From positions 3,596,001 through 3,660,000 of the forward strand of contig CP012817.1 of assembly GCA_001936135.1 (NCBI GenBank): DNA of 64,000 bases, given 5' to 3'. Of this stretch, positions 43,801 through 52,465 are shown piece by piece. A program made the translations under genes and the position numbers. Below the pieces are notes generated by a model. That model was not told where the DNA came from and did no database searches. It worked only from the letters and a program-made list of their open reading frames with translations. The DNA is from Saccharomycopsis fibuligera x Saccharomycopsis cf. fibuligera (Eukaryota; Ascomycota; Saccharomycetes; Ascoideales; Saccharomycopsidaceae). Within the stretch, counting starts at the first letter, position 1; every line of letters starts with the position of its first letter.

Positions 43801-46800
43801 GCCAATGAAAAGAGAGAAAAGATTGCTAGGGAAATTGAAGAAGCAAAAAAGGAACAAAAAGTAAAAAAAGAGTTTGAGAAGCATTATAGAGAAAAGCAAG
43901 AAGTTGAAAAGCTCAAAGAGCAGCAGCAACAAGAACGTGAACGTAAGTTACAAAAGAAAGAAAATGAAAAAAAAACTAATGAAAGGGTTGAGGCAGAAAA
44001 AAGAGCCAAAGAACAAGAGGAAGCAAAAAGAAAAAGAAAAGCGTTACAACTTGAGGTTGAAAAACAAGCTAGGGAGAAGGAAGAAAAAGAGAAAGACTTT
44101 AGGGAGAAGCAAGAAGCTGAAAAAAGAGCTAAAGAACAGCAAGAAACTGAAAGAAAGGCCAAGGAAAAACAACTAGCTACCAAGGAATCTGAAGAAAAGG
44201 CTAGAGAAAAACTTGAAAAGGAAAAAGACTTTAAAAAGCAAGAAATTGAAAGAAAAGTCAAGGAAAAGCAAGAAGCTGAGGAAAAACAGAGAGAAAAATT
44301 AGAGCAAGAAAAAAAAGTGAAGGAGAAAATGGAAGCTGAAAAAAGAGTAACGGAGAAATGCGAAGCTGAAAGAAAAACCAAAGAAGAAACTGAAAGAGCA
44401 GCAAAAGAGAATTTGGGATTAGAAAAGACGGAAAAAAAAATAGCCAAAGCACATGCCATCGAGACGTTAGAATTAGAAAAAGTGCAAAAAGAATTCAAAC
44501 AAAAGCTTGAAGATGGACAGTTTAAAAATGAAGAAAAAAAGCAGGTTGTAAATGAAAAAGCTGATGCTAATGCTGATGCTAATGCTAATATTAATGCTAA
44601 TGTTAATGCTAATGTTAATGCTAATGTTAATGCTAATGTTAATGCTAATTCAAGCGATTCTGAAGAAGAAAGCATTGAGGACTTTTCAGAAAATGATAAA
44701 AAGAGACAGCAGAAACTAAATAAGGAAAAGGCCAAATCGGAACATAAACTTTACGGTAAAGCCAGTAAAGCTAAAGCTAAGGAATATTCTACATTTTTTG
44801 AAAAAGAAAGAGAAAAAAGAAAAAAATACAAACTTCAAAGAAAGAAAGAAGAGAAAACTAAGGCTAAGCAAAGAGCTGCGGAAAGATATATTTCATCTTT
44901 GAAAGATCCAATTATCAAAATTAATTCTAAAGAAGTTAATGAAAAAATCTTGAAAAACTCTGAGACTGAACTCTCAACTGCTGAGAAAATCGGTTTGTTT
45001 GAGAAGCATCAGGCCAAGCTTTTGAAAGATAAAAAAACTGCTTCTGCTGTTGATGGCTCTGCTGATAATAAGCAAGGAGTTTCAAGTAAAAGTAGCGATA
45101 CAAATATTAAACATTCGCTTGAGAATACAACAATCAATGACGAGTTGGAATCTTCAAAGTCTAACGCTGTATTTGAAAGATCGCCAACTTTGGAGAAAAA
45201 TGTGTCTGACATTCTCACCAATAATGGTAGTGAGAAGGGTAAGCATAGCTTTGGGAGTAAAGATAACGGACTCAACATTATGAGTGCTTCCAGCTCTAAT
45301 GAAGTTTCTACCGCAAATTTTCAGTCGACTACCGTCAATAGTAGTAATAATAACAGCATAAACAACACAGTTGCTGAGAACATTGCGTCTGCTCTTACTT
45401 CCCCACTTCCAGAATTTGATCCATTTATCAAAAAAAATTTATCTGATGGCATAACAAACCCAGCTAACTCAGTTTTCTTCAGCAATGCGAGCCAAAACAG
45501 TAGTGCTTCTAGTCTCGATAACGCATACCATTTCTCATGTCCGCCTCCTCCACTGCCTCAAATTCAACCTCCTGCTGCTCCAAATGCAATATCTAATATG
45601 CCGCTGTTCAATATCAATCCTCGTGCTACTCCTGCATCTTTTTTCAGTGCCAATAATGGGCTTTCTATCTGGAATAATTATCCTTCTCAGAATTCTATGA
45701 GCACGGTGATGGAACGTAGTAGTAACAATAGTAACAATAATAGCATTGGTGATTTTGGTAGAGCATTCATGCCGTTGATAAATTCTTCTCCATTTACTAC
45801 CGCTATTAACAATGGTATTAATAGTATAAACGGAAGCCATGCTAGCTCTATCAATTTCTCTAGTCTGATTCTTGGAAGCCAAGTAGTTAGCCAAGCAGCC
45901 AAGCTCAATGACGTAGCTGTTCCTGCTACTGCTAGTGTCCCTACTGTCGATATTGTTGCTAATGATGCTCATCGAGTTCCTCAGGAAAAAGATGTTGGTG
46001 ATGTCGATGAAGGAGCCTTTGATTTTGACAGATTGAATAACGAAATTTTCAAAGAGGTCTTTGATGATGATAATGGTAATGATGATGATAGTAATCTTCA
46101 AGGTAAGCCGAATGATATGGACAGTTTCAGTGTTATTGAAGCTCTTCCTGTTGCATCACTCACTGGTGACCCAATCATCAAAGCTTTTAAAATTAATAAA
46201 CAAGTCCCCGCTTCCTCAAGTAGTAGCTCTCAAGCTAATTCTTCAGGTTTTTACGTGAACAGTGTTGAGGTTGAAAGCCATGTTGCCAGAGATGAACCAC
46301 CTAAGCAATCAAATCATCTACAAGTGGGAAACAGGCAGCCGTCACCAGGAAAAGATACAAAGTTATCGTTAATATCAGAAAATGCTGATAGAACAATTCC
46401 TTTGACTAATGGAAATAATTCTAAGTTGAATTCCAACCCTAAACATAGTCAACCACAGCAACATCAAAAAGTTGATACTGTGAGAACAGGCTCCAGAACG
46501 TCCAAGAACGAGCCTGTGCGACCATCAACATCTAATTCAACAATTAGTTCAGCCTTTTCAAGTTCTCCACCATTATCATCTTCAAAACTGATTGACGAGC
46601 ACTGTTTTAGTAACGACTTTATATTAAAAGTGACTTTGCAACATAATCTTGATATTGTTGGGTCTATTGATGAATATCTTGAAGATGAATTATCTGGCAA
46701 AAACCTCAACAAGATTGGGGGTAAATTAATTCTTGAAGAGCTTGACCCAGTGCAAGTTGAAAACAAATCACTTTATCCTACTTTGAAAAAAGCATTTGCT

Positions 46801-47316
46801 GATTTGAACATTTATGGAGATTTGAACAGGAGTGAACCTTGGACCAACATCACTTTTAATGTTCACAAATTAGCACAATTAATGAATGTTTCCATAGATA
46901 CTGGCCGCCGAATTCTTGAAGCATGTAATAATGTTCTTTCCAGGGCAATTACTTACATGTTATTCAATCATGAAAAACTTTATGAGCTTAAACTTCATAA
47001 TGACAAGAAGATGTTCAAAGTTCATGCTGGTTGTCGCAAATTCGAAAAGTTACTAAGTTTTATTGACGCAAACGTGCAATACGTTGCCATTTCTGAAGAA
47101 TTTTACGTTAAAGCATTAGAATATTTCAATGGTAGTGTTGGAGAAGTTGTTGCAGTTGCTACAATTTTGATCAAAGAAAGATTTTTAAAGAGTACATGGA
47201 AGGATAATTGGACTTTGTCGAATACTTTGTTGAATAGTATGGTTTCATCATTAATTGATGAGATGTCTTTCCAACCAGTTTCACGCAAATCTAGAAAAAG
47301 CTTGACAAAGCAATGA
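40900..47316 (+). CDS. Giant coiled-coil protein with Cue2-like C-terminal module
   Basis: A 2138-residue protein I cannot name. In order: a His/Gln-rich start; an acidic tract (about 73-110) and Cys/His cluster; a possible metal site HPWCSYC at 188-194; a helical region (about 400-590, beginning NRQAFLIRIGHFM); a second helical region (about 702-865); a very long Lys/Glu coiled coil (about 930-1230). Then come a 12-base repeat encoding NANV/NADA (44566-44650), a Ser/Asn-rich disordered part, and at about 1898-2110 a folded C-terminus. That C-terminus shares pattern with Cue2: a CUE-like helix (VTLQHNLDIVGSIDEYL), then WTNITFNVHKLAQLMNVSI and EEFYVKALEYFNGSVGEVVAVA. No SMR nuclease domain follows. 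The charged coil recalls Nst1, but the Nst1 N-terminal motifs are absent. Start ATG at 40900. That it is a real gene is certain; its role is unknown. Confidence 0.85.
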   Translation: MSGRNTAICAGSSFIHEHRHTQPQQVQQRQQQQHQKKPTSKAKRQTGPPILSLPSLSISSFAAPDNHHDHEDREHYDDDYDYEEEDDDGEEDDDDDDEVHFMGCCTHHQHQHNVHGSDLCSDGDEFDDDENYEDEDVDAITHFSRQYQRPQRHSHTNQHDDAFADANNRDDDEFNLLIDHNYTHLTFHPWCSYCLLQRRLEAQFKEDKLHERKKEKKIQKTKFQFTTTTNNNTNGNGHSRIKSSFSEDEWVDAEDDELHELFSHNQIKSQQNHAAQHHHHYHQPNDMAHDQPREGPNSHTHSLYNYVPTQSPRKRQSRSSNSINNYSDSTKLNDLLKQGLGSGDKDLDSDGTPVGDILAKKKRNILMNYVKKRAALASTGNASTALAPVLPATPPASATNRQAFLIRIGHFMKVIIKDLDICEKVQHILYAFGLNKFIGGKMPTTLKESYFETILQGDFDRRLGNFGNENNSQNATLTCSKLNPIIYWLAAIMKSDIFQVVKRLHLVKGKTAKLLRAFIDLEKGTTTSSKKERVLREYGIFSSLDRSFLSKIYDFVEGNEAFFVSLMVVLSLDQIIMGITGSKQSRKYKHIEDERAKTIIHYPHGLSERQKRVVSQTSPSLTFDRSGRRNSDTKEGEEERFEHMEHFANEPEANGTKSNSIKRGNMLKSDNKTTIMPDNKMLPKKHDKVKQILQKKPTQKEFKVDRAAVDKYCKQYPEFAEQLDIVENYINNIEEYENVVAPQFYEIYEKWSWQKEFGRYEMASDRDEILAKLNAIVNILKHQVMDSQVIEIILEQFIYAETFYEARRSIEINFQQLMDCFAEMHSDAKAKALTELVQLIPRLTGNESWKAEIKKMVGDIVDLPRGSGNGKQQQEKKEINSSSNCKPKSVEQKRSPSMNTGNATSSGNEKKTNTARAVKNNAEIPKGLRRSEAEMKFLNKLKEAELEEKEMAQKLYKQKQQWTNEMKANEKREKIAREIEEAKKEQKVKKEFEKHYREKQEVEKLKEQQQQERERKLQKKENEKKTNERVEAEKRAKEQEEAKRKRKALQLEVEKQAREKEEKEKDFREKQEAEKRAKEQQETERKAKEKQLATKESEEKAREKLEKEKDFKKQEIERKVKEKQEAEEKQREKLEQEKKVKEKMEAEKRVTEKCEAERKTKEETERAAKENLGLEKTEKKIAKAHAIETLELEKVQKEFKQKLEDGQFKNEEKKQVVNEKADANADANANINANVNANVNANVNANVNANSSDSEEESIEDFSENDKKRQQKLNKEKAKSEHKLYGKASKAKAKEYSTFFEKEREKRKKYKLQRKKEEKTKAKQRAAERYISSLKDPIIKINSKEVNEKILKNSETELSTAEKIGLFEKHQAKLLKDKKTASAVDGSADNKQGVSSKSSDTNIKHSLENTTINDELESSKSNAVFERSPTLEKNVSDILTNNGSEKGKHSFGSKDNGLNIMSASSSNEVSTANFQSTTVNSSNNNSINNTVAENIASALTSPLPEFDPFIKKNLSDGITNPANSVFFSNASQNSSASSLDNAYHFSCPPPPLPQIQPPAAPNAISNMPLFNINPRATPASFFSANNGLSIWNNYPSQNSMSTVMERSSNNSNNNSIGDFGRAFMPLINSSPFTTAINNGINSINGSHASSINFSSLILGSQVVSQAAKLNDVAVPATASVPTVDIVANDAHRVPQEKDVGDVDEGAFDFDRLNNEIFKEVFDDDNGNDDDSNLQGKPNDMDSFSVIEALPVASLTGDPIIKAFKINKQVPASSSSSSQANSSGFYVNSVEVESHVARDEPPKQSNHLQVGNRQPSPGKDTKLSLISENADRTIPLTNGNNSKLNSNPKHSQPQQHQKVDTVRTGSRTSKNEPVRPSTSNSTISSAFSSSPPLSSSKLIDEHCFSNDFILKVTLQHNLDIVGSIDEYLEDELSGKNLNKIGGKLILEELDPVQVENKSLYPTLKKAFADLNIYGDLNRSEPWTNITFNVHKLAQLMNVSIDTGRRILEACNNVLSRAITYMLFNHEKLYELKLHNDKKMFKVHAGCRKFEKLLSFIDANVQYVAISEEFYVKALEYFNGSVGEVVAVATILIKERFLKSTWKDNWTLSNTLLNSMVSSLIDEMSFQPVSRKSRKSLTKQ
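44566..44650 (+). repeat. In-frame 12-bp tandem repeat in the giant gene
   Basis: Repeated AATGCTAATGTT units, with early units of GCTGATGCTAAT type, encode alternating NA-NV/NA-DA residues at the end of the coiled coil. Read directly; likely variable in number between strains. Confidence 0.95.
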
Positions 47317-47354
47317 TAGAAGCTCATTTTTTGAACGCTTTTCCTTTGTTTATT

Positions 47355-47414
<60 letters not shown>

Positions 47415-48195
47415 CTGTTCTGTTTTTTTGTTTCCATGTGTTTCGTTTATAGTTGAAGAATGATCTGTTTTTGAAACATGATTTTTTTGGTATCAACTGC
47501 TCTCCTGTTAATGATTTCTGCAAACTAAATAGACCTGTTTTGCGTATAAGAGTCTTACAACCCTAATGTATCAACCTTACAATACTCAAGATATCTAAAT
47601 ACACTTATCGACCTTTTGTGGCGTACTTTGCAATCGGGATGGGACATTCTTACTTACGGAAGTCAAGTTTCCCACATAGTGGTTGATATTAAATGAAGGA
47701 ATTGTGTTTGCTCCTGACTGCCGTTTGCTGCATGTTGAGGCACCAGAGGAAAGAGACACAGCGGGGGTTTTTGAAAAGGCAAAAAAAAAAAAAAAAAAAA
47801 AAAAAAAGCATCAACTTAAGGAAACAAACTATCAACAAAATACAAAACACAAAAACCAAACAAGGCGGCACAGCTTCCATTGCACACTATCACAAACACT
47901 TTGATGAATGGAACAGTGTTGAGTACATACTTTAAGTTACACAAGCAAAAGATATATCCTATTTGAATAATCATATGTTGCTTGCGAGTCTTCTGAAACA
48001 AACCGTCACGTCAGCTCCGAGACTATTCTACATGCACACATATTCAATTACAACTTTCGTTCCTCGGTGGATCATACAATCAGACGACTTAAAGCACAAA
48101 CTTGTTGAGATATAATTATAACTATTCACAACAGCATCACCGAGTCACCTTTTTGAAGTACAAGGACGAATACAAATATTCAAAGAGTATAGGGA
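47317..48195. other. Intergenic region, CUE2 promoter, with T59 and A27 tracts
   Basis: This 0.88-kb region holds a run of about 59 T at 47356-47414, the longest homopolymer in the window, just after the giant gene, and a run of about 27 A at 47781-47807. The last 100 bases before CUE2 look like an A/C-rich yeast leader. No further gene. Confidence 0.65.
47356..47414. repeat. Poly(T) tract, about 59 bases
   Basis: Uninterrupted T run counted from the sequence. Such a length is prone to miscount in sequencing, so the exact number is uncertain. Confidence 0.9.
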
Positions 48196-49707
48196 ATGGT
48201 TGAAAATTCAGATTATATTGGTCTGCCAACTACTGACGATTATGTTAGCATGTCAACAGTTGCACAAACAAATGGCCCCGAATTTAGTTATTTGAAGGAT
48301 ATATTTTCTAATTATAATGATGACAAAATTATTGATGCCTTAATGCATTCCAACTTCAATATTGACAATGCAGTAGATTATTTATTGACTGTGCAGGCCG
48401 TCGATGAACTTGATAAAGCAGTTCAAACAATGGAAGTGGCTGATCCGCCAGAATTCATTGAGCAACAAAATCAGTTTCAAAAAAAAGCGTTGCCTACGCC
48501 AACAAAGGAGTTGCAGCAAAAGCAAAAGATTAAACCAGTAAAACCAGAGAAGAGTCAAAGGAATAAAAAAGTTTATTATATCAATAGTTCTTTGAAATTC
48601 AATGAAAATAATATTTCTACTAACTTACTTAAAGGCCTAAAGGAACAGTTTGGTGCGGATCCTGACAAGCCAACTGTCTCATGGCTGAAAATTTCTGATG
48701 ATGCCCAAAGGTTAGCTGGTCTAACTAATATTCCTTTGAATCAAGCAAAGTCAGTACTCCATATAAACAAAGGAGATTTTTTCAAGTCAATACTATTTAT
48801 AATATGCAAAATTGCTGAGACATTTGATATTGAGATTGTAAATCGTAATGAAATCAGTACCGGCTTTGATTCTAAGGTCAATAAGCTGTTTCAAAAAGGC
48901 AAAATAAGCCTTGGGGAAGGACGTCGTGTGCAAGCCCTGTCCTTCAATGCTCTGAAGCTAACAACACCCAATGACTCATTTCTTTATGGTGATTCGCAGG
49001 CTGTTTCTGATATTTCCTCGTTGGAAATGCCTAATGAGGCTGACATTCAAGACAAAAAGAGCAATGAAGCAGCATTTAAAAATTTACAGGAAATAATGGA
49101 TCTGAATACCGGATTGTACCTACTATCTGACACTTTTTATAACAAAGCTATGGATTATTTCCATCAAGATGTCGATGCAGTAGTTTTGCTAGCCAGTGTA
49201 TTTATAGCCGAAAACAAGGCTGGTTTAACCAGGAATATTGAAACTTCAAACCAGCAGCGGTTGTATTTCGATGTCGATAAGACAGCCCACAACCAAGAAA
49301 ACGAGAGAAATTCAATGAAAAACACGTCTATGTCCAATTTGGAAGGGTACAGATTAGCTAGCAAACGCAAAGCCCCTAATATGTCAAAGCGAGCATATCA
49401 AGGTTCAACAACGGTAGTGGATTTTCATGGTTATTCTGTCAATGAAGCATTATCAGAACTAAGGTCGTTACTAGAAGAGTGGTGGGATGCTGAGCTAGAA
49501 CAAAGAGAACATGTGGGCACCACCAACCCAAATGCTAAGCAAGCCCTGCTAGTGGGTAATGTGAAAGTTATCACCGGTCGAGGCGTTCATTCAGCTTCGG
49601 GCCATTCACTATTAAGATCAAAAGTTCGAAACTATCTCAAAAGAAAAAATTATTTATTTGATGAAGATGTAGGATTTTTTGTAATTTATGGTAAGCAATT
49701 TGCTTAA
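48196..49707 (+). CDS. CUE2: Cue2, CUE-SMR endonuclease of no-go decay
   Basis: A 503-residue protein. In S. cerevisiae Cue2 is recruited to collided, ubiquitinated ribosomes and its SMR domain cleaves the stalled mRNA. The CUE domain is at about 31-68 (YLKDIFSNYNDDKIIDALMHSNFNIDNAVDYLL). A middle module (about 130-345) contains SWSKISDDAQRLAGLTNI (CTG read as Ser) and DTFYNKAMDYFHQDVDAVVLLA. A Lys/Arg-rich linker precedes the SMR domain (about 405-503) with VDFHGYSVNEALSEL (His411) and ITGRGVHS (460-466), the two catalytic-fold motifs, both intact. S. cerevisiae Cue2 is 443 residues. It lies 879 bases behind the giant gene whose C-terminus carries a related CUE-middle module. ATG at 48196 is the first in frame. 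Confidence 0.92.
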   Translation: MVENSDYIGLPTTDDYVSMSTVAQTNGPEFSYLKDIFSNYNDDKIIDALMHSNFNIDNAVDYLLTVQAVDELDKAVQTMEVADPPEFIEQQNQFQKKALPTPTKELQQKQKIKPVKPEKSQRNKKVYYINSSLKFNENNISTNLLKGLKEQFGADPDKPTVSWLKISDDAQRLAGLTNIPLNQAKSVLHINKGDFFKSILFIICKIAETFDIEIVNRNEISTGFDSKVNKLFQKGKISLGEGRRVQALSFNALKLTTPNDSFLYGDSQAVSDISSLEMPNEADIQDKKSNEAAFKNLQEIMDLNTGLYLLSDTFYNKAMDYFHQDVDAVVLLASVFIAENKAGLTRNIETSNQQRLYFDVDKTAHNQENERNSMKNTSMSNLEGYRLASKRKAPNMSKRAYQGSTTVVDFHGYSVNEALSELRSLLEEWWDAELEQREHVGTTNPNAKQALLVGNVKVITGRGVHSASGHSLLRSKVRNYLKRKNYLFDEDVGFFVIYGKQFA

Positions 49708-50187
49708 ATGTACAATTGAATTTTAGACACTGTTTTAAAGCGATCGTTGAATGGAAGTTCAAAAGCAAAGAATGTAGATTTATACAAATGCAACATATAT
49801 GTACAATAATGAGAACCCAAAACAAAATATATAGAGAAACTAAGGACAAAAAGAAAGCGTTTAAATATAGAATACAACGAAACTCTATTTTATGAGCTCT
49901 TTCATGTCATTTCAAGTTAGAAATAACGTAAACAGGACCTTTGGCTAGAAGCAAAAGCTTTACTGAAGACCAAACTTGCAAAATCTATCGTCTAACCAAT
50001 ATGAGACCTAATTGTAAGCATACCATAATTATTGGAGCAAAGGTAACTTAGAATAACTGATTTTTGTATACAGTAGGTTATCGCTTATTATAGAGTCAGT
50101 ATTAGAATAAACGATTACAGCATGAATTAGGTAAACACAATAGCAGTAAGAGTAAATGTATGACGAAGTCTTTCACATATTAGTAAG
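49708..50187. terminator. Convergent 3' region between CUE2 and CBP6
   Basis: 480 AT-rich bases; nothing recognisable other than 3' flank sequence. Confidence 0.5.
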
Positions 50188-50610
50188 TTATCTACCAAAC
50201 ACCACGGTTCTAAAAGCAGTGAACCAAGTTTCCCTGTTTTCTCCCTTAATATCACTCATCAATCTGTCATAATATTCAGGGTTTCCCTTTGGTTTGATCA
50301 ATTTATCACCAACACTGTAATATTTGTTGAATTTGTTAGTTTGCAAATTATCCAAACTCAAAAGCATTTGTTTTAATTGAGCAGTGTTGAAAGCTTCAGG
50401 TTTCAATGGTTGTTCTTGAGATTTTTTAAATATAATTTCTTTAATAGTCGGTTTCTTGTTTGTTACTGTGTACTTCTGGGATGCACCAATCAAGTGTCTG
50501 AGTCTTTCGTATTGTGATTCTTTGAAGCTCACAGAATGATGGAGACGTTCGTATGGAAGACGTTCGATCTTAGTGAGAAGAGCGGTGGCAAGTTCTTTAA
50601 TTGAGGACAT
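50188..50610 (-). CDS. CBP6: Cbp6, mitochondrial cytochrome b translation/assembly factor
   Basis: A 140-residue protein. With Cbp3, Cbp6 binds the mitoribosome exit tunnel and newly made cytochrome b for assembly into complex III. The blocks ERLHHSVSFKESQYERLRHL near residues 20-42, NKFNKYYSVGDKLIKPKGNPEYYDRL near 92-117 and the end ETWFTAFRTVVFGR line up with S. cerevisiae Cbp6 (162 residues) almost throughout. No intron is needed; ATG at 50610. Very confident. Confidence 0.95.
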   Translation of the reverse strand: MSSIKELATALLTKIERLPYERLHHSVSFKESQYERLRHLIGASQKYTVTNKKPTIKEIIFKKSQEQPLKPEAFNTAQLKQMLLSLDNLQTNKFNKYYSVGDKLIKPKGNPEYYDRLMSDIKGENRETWFTAFRTVVFGR

Positions 50611-51984
50611 TTTGTTATAGTCTTTTAATTTTCTCTATTTTGTAAGATTCCTGTATTAATGAGAGTTGTCAAAATATGATTAGAGGTTGATTTCGATTTC
50701 GATTTTGACATTCCCCATCAATCAATCCATTCCTATCATCATAGTTTAGAAAAATTTTGAAAAAAAAAAAAAAAGAAAAAACGTGATTGTGTTCACGACA
50801 TTATTGCGTTTTAATACAGCTGAGCACATTATAATGCATACATGCAATCAATTGTATTATAAAAAAAATCTAAGCTATTCCAGCTGAAGGAAGCTTGCCG
50901 TAGTTTCATAATTTATGAAAATGTACAGCATCGTACACTTGTGCTTTTCTGGCTACTTGAATTTAAAAATTGCGTTAGCCATTGCTTGTATAGGTCAAAT
51001 CCACATAGGCACCCACAACTGTACGATAAAGCGAAAAAACAAGAAATAGGCCGATAGTTGATTCCGTGTTCTATTATATTTATTTCTTGTCTAAAAACCG
51101 TCGTCTCCGCCAATCGGAAAACCGACATGTTCAAAATCTTCAAGATACATCGCGAACCGCAGGTTGACGTGTAAACCTGTGGGATATGCAAAAGGTTTGT
51201 GTACTGGATAAATTGTTAAAGTAGAATGAGCTGAGCTAAAGCAAGGGTAAGAACCATGCGCGCAAGAGTTTAGGTTAAGTCGTGAAGGAGTAAAAAAAAA
51301 GTCATCCGTAAAAATTACCTAAAAATTAACGTGCAGAACTAAAAAATTTGTAAAAGTAAAAAGGTGGAAAAACAAAGACCTAAATCCGTAATCATGAAAC
51401 ACTGCAAAAAAAATCATAAAAAAAAAAAAAAAATAATTAACTCTAAGACCCTAATAAAAAAAAAAAAAAAAAATGTCGTAAAAAGTGAATGCGATGCTAA
51501 ATGAGAAAAATGGAATAGAAATGAAAATGACAAAAAAAAAACTGAATCTTGTCTGTGTCCAAAAAGGAAAATGCGTGTTAGCAATAAGCTGGTGAAAGAA
51601 AGAGAAAAAGTTAAAAAGCATAAAATAATAGGCAAGTTTGTGTCACCATAGTAACTAAATTGACAAGCGGAAAGGAAAAACTTAATAGATGGGTATAAAT
51701 GAAAGTCGTTGAAATAGAAATTCGTGAGATGCTTGACAGGAATGAGTAGTTGGCAATATGCTGTCTATTTCGCTGATTCTGAATCAAGCGTCAATCCAGT
51801 TTTGAATGGACTGTCTGTGAAAATTACACAGGCTCCGTCAAAGTGATAAACGATTTCAAAGCTGTCCAAATGGGCTTTTTTATCTTGGACTTAAAGATAA
51901 TAGTAGCATAATTACTGTAGATTTGTTCGGAGGATACTAATTTCCCTGCTTCTCTTAAATCGCTGCCGTTGAATCATCGTATGG

Positions 51985-52036
<52 letters not shown>

Positions 52037-52141
52037 TTGCTGCGCTTTGTTTGGTTTTAATTTATCTTAAGCCGTTTAATATTCTGAACGACCCATCATA
52101 GAGACCTCCATTTATCTATCTCATATCGATAGATTTGAAAC
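50611..52141. other. Gene-poor intergenic region with A-tracts and (CA)n
   Basis: This 1.5-kb stretch lies between CBP6 and the small GPI-protein gene, both on the minus strand. Only short low-quality frames are present. A-rich sequence runs from 51290 to 51480 and a (CA)n microsatellite of about 49 bases lies at 51986-52034, about 108 bases beyond the GPI gene's stop. Confidence 0.6.
51986..52034. repeat. (CA)n microsatellite
   Basis: About 24 uninterrupted CA units. Confidence 0.98.
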
Positions 52142-52465
52142 TCAAAGAAGCAAAATTCCTGCAAGGACACCTGCTCCAGCAAATAGCCCACTACCAGCAG
52201 GAATATAAGCAGCTGCATTCTTGGATACCGTAGTAGCGGTGGCTGCGACAATTTGAGAATTTGAATCAGTAGAGTAAGAAATAACCAAAGTTTGAGTATT
52301 AATGGCATAAGATATGGTACCGCTGGTGGTAGCACTGATATATGAATAGAAGGTAGCTGGGCTCGAATACGATGACGAGTCAATCTCAAGCGATTGGTCA
52401 GCGAGCACCACGGAAGGGCCAAATGCCACCAAAGCGGCGGCGATGCTAAGAAGCAATGAATGCAT
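52142..52465 (-). CDS. Small predicted GPI-anchored cell-wall protein
   Basis: A 107-residue protein with the build of a small GPI protein. It has an N-terminal signal peptide (MHSLLLSIAAALVAFGPSVVLA, cleavage expected near residue 22), a Ser/Thr/Tyr-rich mature part of about 60 residues, and a C-terminal hydrophobic tail (GLFAGAGVLAGILLL) after a small-residue omega region (about NAAAYIPAGSG). The mature part has no cysteine. Several leucines in the standard reading may be serines if CTG codons are involved. I do not recognise a family member. A second minus-strand frame overlaps it, but only this one has an ATG and a sensible architecture. Confidence 0.7.
   Translation of the reverse strand: MHSLLLSIAAALVAFGPSVVLADQSLEIDSSSYSSPATFYSYISATTSGTISYAINTQTLVISYSTDSNSQIVAATATTVSKNAAAYIPAGSGLFAGAGVLAGILLL

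Noticed and set aside
43884-44735. 283-codon minus-strand open frame
   Set aside because: It is the antisense of the Lys/Glu coiled coil of the giant gene; the Ser/Phe/Leu-rich translation is a shadow.
45535-46101. 188-codon minus-strand open frame
   Set aside because: Antisense shadow of the Ser/Asn-rich part of the giant gene; Ile/Thr-rich translation with no gene-like features.
40900-47316. Assignment of the giant gene to NST1
   Set aside because: The charged coiled coil and an early CxxC are similar, but the Nst1 N-terminal blocks (YPTSRVIK, EEKKxILRI, CxCSVCGR) are missing and the Cue2-like C-terminus is not known in Nst1.
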